Shown: piece by piece, positions 52,491-61,956 of the stretch | Layout of the letters: every line of letters begins with the position of its first letter | Position numbering within the stretch: position 1 is the stretch's first letter | Assembly (NCBI GenBank): GCA_964019425.1 | Contig: OZ025844.1 | Coordinates: 186,001-250,000 of the forward strand | Length of the DNA: 64,000 nt | Reading direction: 5' to 3' | From: Flectonema sp. DT1601 | Lineage: Eukaryota; Euglenozoa; Diplonemea; Diplonemida; Diplonemidae | Made by a program: the position numbers and the translations under genes | The notes under the pieces: model-generated | Told to the model about the DNA's origin: nothing | The model's input: only the letters and a program-made list of their open reading frames with translations | The model's database searches: none

Positions 52491-53853
52491 GTCCTACTCA
52501 TCGCGTTTGCCCTCACCACACATAGATAGATAGATAAAGAAGTCTATTACACTGCGTTTGGTGCATCACTAATACAACAAGCAACATAAGTAGACTCGAT
52601 ATTGTTACAATTATTATAATAGGATTATCATAGCTAAGGTAATCAGAATAGAATGGTACAACTAAAAGCAAGAGAAATAATTAATAGAAAAGTGGTACGT
52701 TGAGTTATTGACGTTCAAATAGCTCACCAATGCTGGGTGTACGCTGGGGGTAGGGAAGAAGATCCTACCTAACCAGTCAACTGTATAACAAGAAAGTAAA
52801 AAGATGTAAGAAAAAAGTACCAGTCAGATGCTGATTGTTGAGCAGCTCTAATAGAGCACTTATTGCTGTATAAAAAATAAAAATAGAAAAGTCCAACTTC
52901 ATTTTATGGGAGCTTAGAAAGGAAACTACTTCACACAAACAAGGCAGTCCATCAAATCAACTTAAGACAGCACTCTAAAACAGAGCATGTGTATATTAAT
53001 AAGAAGTAAATGAAAAGACCAACAGAAGGAGTCAAGTCTCAATTGCCTAACAAAGCGAAACAGATACATCAGATGTTTCGAAGTCAGGGGAAGGAGAACA
53101 CCTGTGAGACACTCACAGACGAATGACTACCCTCCACAAAAAGAAGTTACCCGCATAACGAATGAAGAAAGTACTCGGTAGTAGTGAATAAAGACAAGGG
53201 CAATAAGGGGAAAAAGGAAATTAAACAAAAAAGATTTTCTCAATGTGCGAATATCCATACGTTTTATCTAAAGTTAGAAAACTCCAAACAAATACTAACT
53301 CGCGGGATATCAGGGTTGTGAGACTCTAACCGACAGGAGACACAGACATTACCTTAAGATATTAAACCATTACAAGACTCTGACTGTGATGTTAGGTATC
53401 CCACAAAAAAAAGAACGAGGAGGGGAAAAAAAAGGCAAAGCAAAGCTACGAAAAATTAAAAAATACTCTTATGAGCAGCAAAGAGGAAGACACTTAGCGT
53501 CTTCCACCTTTGAGTCGTAATCCGTCAAAAAACAATACAAAAAAAAGAAAAATACACAAATACACACGTCTAAAAGGAATAACTAAATCCCTGTATGAAT
53601 TATATAAAGTCGAATATTTGTACGATACGCATGGGGTGTATATCAACAAGTAACTACCTATACCATGTCACAGTAGTAACAGGGGGGTTTTTTTTTTAGG
53701 TAAACAGGAAGCACGTGACTTTATATATTTTAGAGACCTTACTGAATTCAGAGGAGGAGGTCGCAAACAACAGCTTATTCAGAATTATTTTTTTTTTGGT
53801 TTTCACGGAAAGTTTACAAAAAAAAAAAAAAAAAAAACATAATAAGAAAAGAA

Positions 53854-54474
53854 CTATAAAACTAATGAAACATTCAGTGCTTCAGAAGATTCTGAGCCCT
53901 GTACGGATTCTTCACCAACAGTAATATTTCTCTCACAAGGAATAGGAGGAATGAGAAGCAACTCAATATGTCGATGAAGCAGAGGACGTAATTTGATCAA
54001 ACTATCGATAGTCTGCTGATAGTCTGCTGCGTCAACACAGATGTTCCAGTCAAGTGAGGAAAGAACAAAACGCTCACAAGCATTTAATTCTTGAACACTG
54101 ACGCAACCGACTTCCGCATAGAAACTGTTTTTGTGAATAATATCGTCTTTTAGTTTTACAGCGACTACGAATGTTCCGGCGATCATTGAATAGATTGTTC
54201 TTGAACTGAGTCCAATATTGTAACAGTCAGTTAGTCGACGTAGCAGAACTAACATCACAACAAACACTTCACCACTGCAACAAGAATACTTACAAAGTCT
54301 TATGAAATAGTCAGCTATTGAGATGCATGCTTCAGGTTTCCACTCAACAGTTTCTTCAAGATCATTTGCTAAGCAAATTTGAGTTAACGCTGAAGCAATC
54401 TGCGGAATTTCCGAATGCCACGAAGGAAGATGAGCGACATCATTAAACGACCGTTTGCTGGGATACCCAGCCAT
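53854..54474 (-). CDS. Pho80/PCL-type (P/U) cyclin
   Basis: 206 residues. A single cyclin box covers about residues 45-155 with the Pho80-type order SIADYFIRLCKYSCCSGEVF, VVMLVLLRRL, LSSRTIYSMIAGTFVVAVKL, KDD then VQELNACERFVLSSLDWNIC. Proteins of this kind bind and activate Pho85/CDK5-like kinases. The plant-like and yeast-like members act in phosphate sensing, cell cycle or polarity. The first 40 residues and the acidic Ser-rich tail (EESVQGSESSEALNVS) are unlike named cyclins. The likely ATG is 54474; just upstream is CACAAAACAGGTTGCAG, an acceptor-like site, so a leader intron or trans-splice site could precede it. The kinase partner is not in the window. Confidence 0.87.
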   Translation of the reverse strand: MAGYPSKRSFNDVAHLPSWHSEIPQIASALTQICLANDLEETVEWKPEACISIADYFIRLCKYSCCSGEVFVVMLVLLRRLTDCYNIGLSSRTIYSMIAGTFVVAVKLKDDIIHKNSFYAEVGCVSVQELNACERFVLSSLDWNICVDAADYQQTIDSLIKLRPLLHRHIELLLIPPIPCERNITVGEESVQGSESSEALNVSLVL

Positions 54475-54774
54475 GTGCAGAAACTGCAACCTGTTTTGTG
54501 AGAAAATATTGCTTTTATATATCACAACACAGACCTTCAACTAAATACATGTAGTCTATACTGCTTAAAGAAGTAACGTGACAACATACTAATAAAGAAA
54601 CAATTTATGTAAATATCAAACCAAAACAATATGAAAGAAATACAATCACAATTAGAGGACCTCCTCTAAGTTTAATAAGCTAATAAGGAAGAGATGAAAG
54701 GAAAGAAGAATACGTAAATCGATCGCGCACAAAGTACATGATGATAACTAACATGAGGGAAGTAGACAATATTA

Positions 54775-57700
54775 CTACCCAGGGGGAGATGTTAAGGTTC
54801 TTTCCAGCACATCATCAAAAGCTGATTTCTGATCTGGGCCACTATTTAGAGCTTGAAGTGCCTGTTGTCTGTGAATACCAAGAGATGCAGCACCTTCTCT
54901 GTTTAGTTCTAGTGCTGCGGCATTATCAGAGTCAGGATTTAAGCTGGCTTCAAGTGCATTTAATAGTAGTGAAGCTTGAGAGATTCCCGCCTCAGAAGCT
55001 TCTCGGAGATGGAAAAGCCCTTGGTCTTTATTATGCATGCAACCTTCTCCACAGAGTTCACACAAGGCAACTCTAAAAACTGACGGATGATGGTTTTGCT
55101 CAGCTGCTTTCATCCACCAACGACACGCTTCACGTTTGTTTTCTCGAACTCCATCGCCTATAAAAAGACAGGTTGCTAAGTTGTGCATCGCTACAGCCAT
55201 TCCTTTCTGTGCTGCGCGACGGTACCAATGAACGGCCATTTTGACGTGACGGGGAACACCAAGTCCGTGCTCAAAACAGACACCGAGTACATTCTGTGCT
55301 CCATTATGAGATATTATAGAACTATCAGCTACCCTCCAAAACCACTGTGCAGCAGCCTGAAGATCCTCATCCACTCCGATACCAAATAGAAATTGTAATC
55401 CCAGAGTGTACTGCGCTTCTAATATTTGACCAACAGCTCCACCTGCTACTTCTCCTTGAAGACCTCCTGAAAAAGGAGGCCTTTCGAGGTGACTTGATGC
55501 ACGTATTTCTGTTCCCATGTCCTTCATACCATTCGAAGGGATCTTTATAGCTGGGGACACTGGAGATTTAATGCTGCTGTGAGCTGTCGGACTTGTTGGA
55601 GATGAACCATTATCCTTGAAGGTAACACTCTTACGAGGAGTCGCAGGATCAACTTCAAGTGCTGCAATACTCTGTACTAATTCTTCATCACTATTTTGTG
55701 TAGCGGTGTCACTGGGAAGGTTATTGTCGCCGTGGGTTGTTGCGAGACGAGCGCTATCTGCTGGTCCCTTTTCAGCCACAATCTTCAATACCAATTCACA
55801 CTCAGCGCGAGTGTTTCGCTCCTCAAGTAATTGTGTTGTGACATTGTCTCCTTGAAATACCCAGTTCCCCATTCCTACTAACTTCTGCTGTGACTCAAAA
55901 CAACCAAGAAGTACTGCTTCTCTCCATAATGATAACGCTTTACGAGTATCAACTGCATGGCCTTCCCCCGTGAATAAACAGCAGGCTAAGTTATGTATTG
56001 CCGCCGGCGATTTTTGGTTGGCAGCATGATTAAGCCAGGTCATACCGGTTTTAATTTTTTGAGAACTGCCTTCACCGTGAAGGAGACACAGAGCTAGAGA
56101 GTTTTGCGCCTCTGCGCAACCGTTCATGGCGGCTTCTTGAATCCAGATAAAACCTTCGAGTTTTTGAGTTTCTGTTGATCCGGTGTATTGACGAAGGGTG
56201 TCAGAGAGAAGACCTTGCCATGTGGGCCACACTTCTTTCTTAGTAGTATCAGGCTTACCTGTCCCTAGAACACTTCTACTGCAACTTGACGACGCCACAG
56301 ATTCGGTCTCACTTATTTCTTCATCCGTAATGGTTTCTTCAGTACCGCAAAAGACTAACACCCCATATTGGTGTTGTGCTGCTACAACTCCCTGAGTCGC
56401 TGACAGTTTTAAAAAGACGAGAGCTTGCTCTAAGCAATCAGTTTCAAGTAATTTGATACCCAAAAGATATTGAGCCTTAGCATGCCCCTGTTGGTGTGCT
56501 TGATATAATAGTCGAACGGCTTCTTCGATAGTGTTTTTGGTTTCTTCTGTAGGATTTGAATCGTTTGTTTCTTGAATTAATTTATAAGGACTAGCAAAAC
56601 CCCTTTCTGTGTAGTATCGGTGTATTTGTAAACGAGTTGCCATTCGAGCCTCTTCTCCGTGTTCGTTGATTTCTTCTTCAGGTGGTGTTTCTTGTGAAAT
56701 CTGATGAATTATTTCCAATATACAAACACTCCCCTTACCAGTCGACGTCTCTAGCAGTAATTTCCCCAAGCGGTACGTTGCTGATAAGTGTCCATGTGAT
56801 ACTGCGTATTCCCAATACTTTTTCTTTCTTGATCTGGTAGATGAGAGGCATCCGAGATTATACGCGGCGGTGGTGTTTCCTTTTTCAACAGCTTTCGTGA
56901 AAATCTTTTTCGCTTCTTGAACTTCACCCTGTTTAGCTGAAAGTACTCCCAACATATTTAAAGCTCGCGAGTCACCCATCGAAGTTGATTTCTCAAACCA
57001 AATCTTCGCAGTCTCGATATCCTTGTCAACTCCCAGACCCACATATAAACGTAGTCCGTAGAATAAATAATGTGCAGCTTCTCCACTTTGATCCAATATA
57101 TCTTTTTCAATTCGAGATAGAAATCTCCCTATGAGGGAATTGCTACTGGTTCTCAGAACATTCTGTGCCATCGTTAGTTCCTTTTCTGGGATGGGTGTCC
57201 AACCTGTGAATGATTGCGGAGCTGTCCCCTCATCAAGTAGGTTATCTGTTAAACAAGATATTTGTTTTTGAAGAATAACCGTATCATGCCCCGTAAGACG
57301 AGTTAATTTCTTAGTACGACGGTCCCAACCGGTATGCCATTGTTGCATTAGTTGCTGTCTTGTGTGGCGTTCTTCTTCTTCAAGAAAGCGACGAGCTCCT
57401 ATTCTCCAAGCGTGTTCGATATCAGAGTTGGGTGTTACGTTTACAGGTGTTGAATGGGTTTCAAAGAGAACTTTTAATTTTGATGTGTCATTAGCTAGTC
57501 CGAGTATTACTCCAAGAGTACCAGAAGTGATAAGAGGATGTCCTTCTTGTTCTTCATGTTCTGGGAGTTCAGAATGCTGTGAAATAGTTGCCTCAAGTCG
57601 ACTGTCGTAGTAAAGGTTTCTGGCTGCTTCAATGCGTTGACCTTTTCTCCAATTGGCTTCAATTTGTAACTCAGATCTGTGTATATTTATATTTCTACCT

Positions 57701-57885
57701 CTTCGCAGTCTAACTGTTAGCTTATCTCCACGTTGTCCTGTAATGACACCAGTATCACCTGCTCTCGCTACAAGTCTTCCCCCAGCAGCCAGATCTCGTT
57801 TGCAAGACACTTCTTGCCCATGCTGTAATCCTACCACAGACATTGATGGCTCGTTATTTCGGTGACCGGAAGATGAAGACGCCAT
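54775..57885 (-). CDS. Sel1-repeat protein with N-terminal beta-rich repeats
   Basis: 1036 residues in one exon. The first 140 residues contain two related beta-rich segments (AGDTGVITGQRGDKLTVRLR near 38-57 and SGTLGVILGLANDTSKLKVL near 120-140), resembling small SH3-like or KOW-like barrels. From about residue 265 there are more than ten Sel1/TPR-like alpha-alpha repeats in two blocks, with typical cores (LYVGLGVDKDIETAKIWFEK; AEAQNSLALCLLHGEGSSQK; GAQNVLGVCFEHGLGVPRHV; AMHNLATCLFIGDGVRENKR). They are separated by an acidic Ser/Thr/Pro linker around residues 720-815. Sel1 proteins are scaffolds, for example in ER-associated degradation or signalling, but no signal peptide or membrane span is visible. 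The ATG lies 71 bases below the stop of the PPR gene, and CTCCCGACAG lies 4 bases before it. Confidence 0.88.
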   Translation of the reverse strand: MASSSSGHRNNEPSMSVVGLQHGQEVSCKRDLAAGGRLVARAGDTGVITGQRGDKLTVRLRRGRNINIHRSELQIEANWRKGQRIEAARNLYYDSRLEATISQHSELPEHEEQEGHPLITSGTLGVILGLANDTSKLKVLFETHSTPVNVTPNSDIEHAWRIGARRFLEEEERHTRQQLMQQWHTGWDRRTKKLTRLTGHDTVILQKQISCLTDNLLDEGTAPQSFTGWTPIPEKELTMAQNVLRTSSNSLIGRFLSRIEKDILDQSGEAAHYLFYGLRLYVGLGVDKDIETAKIWFEKSTSMGDSRALNMLGVLSAKQGEVQEAKKIFTKAVEKGNTTAAYNLGCLSSTRSRKKKYWEYAVSHGHLSATYRLGKLLLETSTGKGSVCILEIIHQISQETPPEEEINEHGEEARMATRLQIHRYYTERGFASPYKLIQETNDSNPTEETKNTIEEAVRLLYQAHQQGHAKAQYLLGIKLLETDCLEQALVFLKLSATQGVVAAQHQYGVLVFCGTEETITDEEISETESVASSSCSRSVLGTGKPDTTKKEVWPTWQGLLSDTLRQYTGSTETQKLEGFIWIQEAAMNGCAEAQNSLALCLLHGEGSSQKIKTGMTWLNHAANQKSPAAIHNLACCLFTGEGHAVDTRKALSLWREAVLLGCFESQQKLVGMGNWVFQGDNVTTQLLEERNTRAECELVLKIVAEKGPADSARLATTHGDNNLPSDTATQNSDEELVQSIAALEVDPATPRKSVTFKDNGSSPTSPTAHSSIKSPVSPAIKIPSNGMKDMGTEIRASSHLERPPFSGGLQGEVAGGAVGQILEAQYTLGLQFLFGIGVDEDLQAAAQWFWRVADSSIISHNGAQNVLGVCFEHGLGVPRHVKMAVHWYRRAAQKGMAVAMHNLATCLFIGDGVRENKREACRWWMKAAEQNHHPSVFRVALCELCGEGCMHNKDQGLFHLREASEAGISQASLLLNALEASLNPDSDNAAALELNREGAASLGIHRQQALQALNSGPDQKSAFDDVLERTLTSPPG

Positions 57886-57955
57886 TTAACTGTCGGGAGA
57901 TAATAAAAAAGTTAACTAAACAAATAAATAGAAACTACCTCACCTGAGCAAGTCT

Positions 57956-59029
57956 TCAACTGAGACCTTGCGACTCAGTATAGAGACGCTTAAATCGAGG
58001 GGACTGACGTAGTCCTGAAAGCATTAATTTTGATCTGAGTCTTTTTGCTTCTTTTCTGCAACCTAATTGTACATATATTGAAAGCATCTCCTCATAGAGA
58101 TGAGGGTTTCTTCGATGACGATTTATGGCAGTCGCGAATACTTCATTCAATAACGGTAAATCGTTAACAGTAACACCAACCGCCTTTCCTCTAAGATACA
58201 ATACAAAACTTGAAGACGTAGGAATTGCTGTTTTAAGCAAGTCACCAAAAGCCAAGTCTAAACTACTGGGGTCGACATGAGCAAGTCTCCTCAGTATGGA
58301 ATGATACCACGAAATATCTGTTGAGTAAATTTCTTTAGAAAGTTCTTTTATTTGATCGTAAGACTCACATCCATAAATTAGATACGCGAATGACTTACTG
58401 TCAGGTTGGATATTTCTATCTCTCATATGTCGAATTATTTTTGAAAGTGTTTGACGACCCTTATGCTTTTGTGAAGATAACAGAGCGTTATAATGAACAA
58501 CTGTTGGACATATACCATGCTGCGACATCGTTGTTAAATATGCTAATCCCTCAGCAAGGTCGCTAGAGCGAGATAGTAGTGTGCAATAACAGTGTGAATC
58601 AAGCTGCACGTTAGGATGATTATTTATCAGTTGCATCCGCTCACTGCTTGACGACAATAATAGGAGAACTTCATTTATGATAGAAGGTGTTGGTATGACA
58701 CCGTGTAGTTTGGCTGTTTCGAAAGATCCCAAGGCTTCTTTTTTCATCCCAGCTTTCCTGTATAACTCTATCGCCGCACATGTATAATTAGGTCCTGGAT
58801 AGTACCTTCCGTATAATTGGTTCATTTCTCTTTCAAATATTGAAACCACCTCACGTCTTTCTCTCCCCGGAACAGCTCGTGTAATTCTGTTTATAAATCT
58901 TTTCCTTACGCGCATTGATACCTCCTCATCTCCAAGACGTGGCATATGAAGTGGTATGTCATCTGTACGTTTCCAAGGAATAGTGCTGCACTCCGAGAGT
59001 CCCCTCCGACAACTGCATATGCGGATCAT
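57956..59029 (-). CDS. Pentatricopeptide-repeat (PPR) protein, probably organellar
   Basis: 357 residues from ATG 59029. PPR proteins bind organellar RNA one base per repeat and guide its cutting, editing or stability. Several degenerate 35-residue repeats can be seen: NYTCAAIELYRKAGMKKEAL then GSFETAKLHGVIPTPSIINE; SHCYCTLLSRSSDLAEGLAY then LTTMSQHGICPTVVHYNALL; HMRDRNIQPDSKSFAYLIYG. No C-terminal DYW or SMR domain is present. The N-terminus (MIRICSCRRGLSECSTIPWK) is basic and fits a mitochondrial presequence. An extension upstream in the same frame reads through a poly-T tract and is excluded. TTTCTCTTGCAG lies about 35 bases before the ATG, with a four-codon upstream ATG frame between them. 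This implies an organelle with its own RNA. Confidence 0.85.
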   Translation of the reverse strand: MIRICSCRRGLSECSTIPWKRTDDIPLHMPRLGDEEVSMRVRKRFINRITRAVPGRERREVVSIFEREMNQLYGRYYPGPNYTCAAIELYRKAGMKKEALGSFETAKLHGVIPTPSIINEVLLLLSSSSERMQLINNHPNVQLDSHCYCTLLSRSSDLAEGLAYLTTMSQHGICPTVVHYNALLSSQKHKGRQTLSKIIRHMRDRNIQPDSKSFAYLIYGCESYDQIKELSKEIYSTDISWYHSILRRLAHVDPSSLDLAFGDLLKTAIPTSSSFVLYLRGKAVGVTVNDLPLLNEVFATAINRHRRNPHLYEEMLSIYVQLGCRKEAKRLRSKLMLSGLRQSPRFKRLYTESQGLS

Positions 59030-59082
59030 CAAACACCCATTTTTATTATTTGCTATAATACACTGCAAGAGAAATAATTTTG

Positions 59083-59113
<31 letters not shown>

Positions 59114-61824
59114 CAAAACAGCACGTAAATATACCTCAATTCCATCGACGGAGTTAACACAAAAAAAAAAAAAAGAAAAAGAAAAAGAAAAAAAAGGGGG
59201 AAAATGAATATAAAAATCTGTTGCCACTATATGGTATTCGAAGAAGGAAAAAGAGGGTTGGGGACCTGGGAATTGCACAGTTGTAGCACGGAAACCAACA
59301 CTGCTGTGAAAGACTTCTACCAGATAATGTTTTGAGACTTACTGAACAGTTGAAAAGGAGCGCCACAAACGATTCTTGTTTTTGTTTACGACACAACAGG
59401 AGAAACAGCGGACAATTTTTTTTTTTAGAAATGCTACTGAAATAACAGTAACAGACTTGGGGAGAGACAAATCCGCCAAGAATTGTTAAGTCCTACTTTT
59501 TCTTCCTTCTTTTATTCTCCCCTTTATTTTATTTTTTTTTTTTTTTTTTTCCCCCCTTAAAAACCCGCCCACCATCATTGTCGCTTTCAGCTCCCACAGC
59601 AACTTCTGAAATAGGAACTAAAAAAGTCACTCATGAGGCGAAGGCAAACATAAAAGAAGGGGAATCAAAATGCTAAACAGTAAAGAAAAAAAGCAAACAA
59701 AAAAAAACTAGATAAAGGAAGCAAACGTATAAACTGGACACTAGGGGGGTGGTGCATTCTTGTAGCGTGGGTGTATAGGGCATCAGTAGTTTAATTTTAA
59801 ATCGTAAAATCAACATGAAAAAAAAAATTGGTAAAAAAAAAAAAAAAAAAAAAAGCTGGACACAATTTGTACAATAGAGGGGAAGCAGGGGGTGTACGGG
59901 GGATGAACATGGGGCGCCTATCTTTCGTTATTTTTATTATTTTGCTAAGCTGCAAACGGGCATTAAACGAATAAACAACATTGAACAGTACAAAAGGAAA
60001 AGCCTCTACCAACTATTGAGAGATTAAACACCAGTACCCTTTTCTTCATTCATGTTCGGGAAGGAGATAAAAAAAAAAAAAAAAAATATGGGAAGGACGA
60101 AAGAAAGCTGAATAAAAAAGAAAATGTGGTATTCTCCCTTCAATTCATTCATTCTGTTGGCTTTACAAGGGCTACGCTTTCGGACAGCAGAGCGAGGAGG
60201 GGAAAAAATTAAAAACATGTCTCAGAAATGATCGAAATGACCTGCTCGCACTGTTCTGTTGTCTCCCGCCCTTTTATTGATTTGCATAGGAACCTGTAAT
60301 CGAGAAAAACCCAGGGGGAAGAACGCTACCTCACTATTTGTCGAAACAGCGTAAGGTTACATGAGAAGTCGTCATCATGTATCTGGTTTCTATCATTTTG
60401 TTTTGTTTTGTTTTGTTGAGTTTTTCTTTGATAAAAAAACACTTCCCAGAAGAGGTCAACCAAGACCAAAGTCTCGCGTTCTCTGATCGACGTCAAATTG
60501 TATTTTAACTGTTCCTCCGGGTTTGGATCACAGCGTATCAAATCATAACAATTTCTCGACTTTAAAATGAAAAAAAAAAAAAAATAAAAAAAGCGGGGAG
60601 AAATAAATAGAAAAAAAAAAAAAATAAACTTCATAACTAAAAATCAACTCACAAGAAATCGTAGTATTCGAAATGAAATTTATTTATTTATTTTTCGTTT
60701 ATTTTCATTTTTTTTTTTTTTTTTTGAATAAATCGAAGATAGGACCTAGGGATGATAACTTTTGAACAACTGTTCAACACTGAGGCGCGACTTTAAAAGA
60801 AAAAAAAAAGAAAAGAAAGAAAAAAAAGGAAATCCTGTATCGTATAAAAAGTAAAATAACAGTATCAAAGCTGATTAAAGAAAGCAAAAGATAAAGAGCG
60901 GGTTACAAGGGACAGGGGAATGGAGCTTTTCAATCCGTCCACCTGCAAACAACAAGACCCAGGCAGGGGATTATATTTTTGTAGGAGAGGTTACAACTGT
61001 TCTGAATTCTTTCATAATGCATTGTTTTTTATTTTTATTTTTATTTTTATTTTTTTTTTTTTTTTCCCCTTCTTCATTTGTTCTTGCTCATTTTTTTTTT
61101 TTTTTTGATTTTTTTTTTTTTTTTTTCCCTTTCTCTTGTAAAATCTCGGAACAAAAACAAGCAGCCTTTTGCATTTTACCGAAATAAATTCCTAGCTACC
61201 TCTAAAACAACAAAGAAGAAGAAGAAATTGCAAACATCAACTAAAATTGTTCTTTCATTTTTTTTTTTTTCCCCTGCACAGAAGGAACTGCGCTTTCTCT
61301 TATTTTTTTTTTTTTTTTTGTGTGGTTTCCAACCTACGAGCCCCACGCAGGCTGCAGATAGAAAATTACTTAGTAGTTAAGTGAAAGAGTACAAAGAATT
61401 AACTTTCTCTCTTGGTAGCCTATGTATTTGGCTCGGGTCGCTCGGTCGCTGGATCGCCGGCTGAAGGCTTCACCTTCTCGCACTCCTACGAAGATAAAAA
61501 AGAACAAAATAAAAGGAAAGAAAGAAAAAGAAGATTCCTTCCCTCTAACAAAAAAAAGAAATTACTAAATTCTGTAAAAATAAATACCTACAGTGCAGCT
61601 GGGGTACTACTAGTGGTCGGAATGATGGTGTTGCGCAGTGCCGATAGTGGCCACAACAAGATACTTGGGGGGGGGTTGACCGGTTGACACTAGTTTCACA
61701 CCAGCCCGCGTGATTCGATTTTCTTCTTCTTTTTTTTTTTTTTTTTTTTAAAAAAAAGAAGGAAAAAAAAAAAAACTCTCATTGAGAACACAAAGAAGTA
61801 ACCTTAAACACGCCATAATATTTC

Positions 61825-61855
<31 letters not shown>

Positions 61856-61956
61856 AACACTTGAATTTTAAAAAGAAATCCGAGGACGGACTAAGCTAAA
61901 AGTTGAGTGTGTCTCTCTATCAAGAATTTCTTGCTATACGCACAGACTAGATGTTT
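59030..61956. other. 2.9-kb gene-free region
   Basis: Long T and A runs throughout; (TTTTG)n at 60396-60417 and (TTTTA)n at about 61027-61052. Open frames are homopolymer artefacts. No gene recognised. Confidence 0.5.
60396..60417. repeat. (TTTTG)n microsatellite
   Basis: Four tandem copies of the pentamer TTTTG. Confidence 0.8.

Larger units (their letters stand above)
50868..53853. other. 3-kb gene-free region
   Basis: Contains R4 copy 2, R1 copy D, and several GAAGTCAGGG-type motifs (51915, 52017, 53080). A 161-codon minus-strand frame (51255-51740) has biased composition and no domain. No supported gene. Confidence 0.5.
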
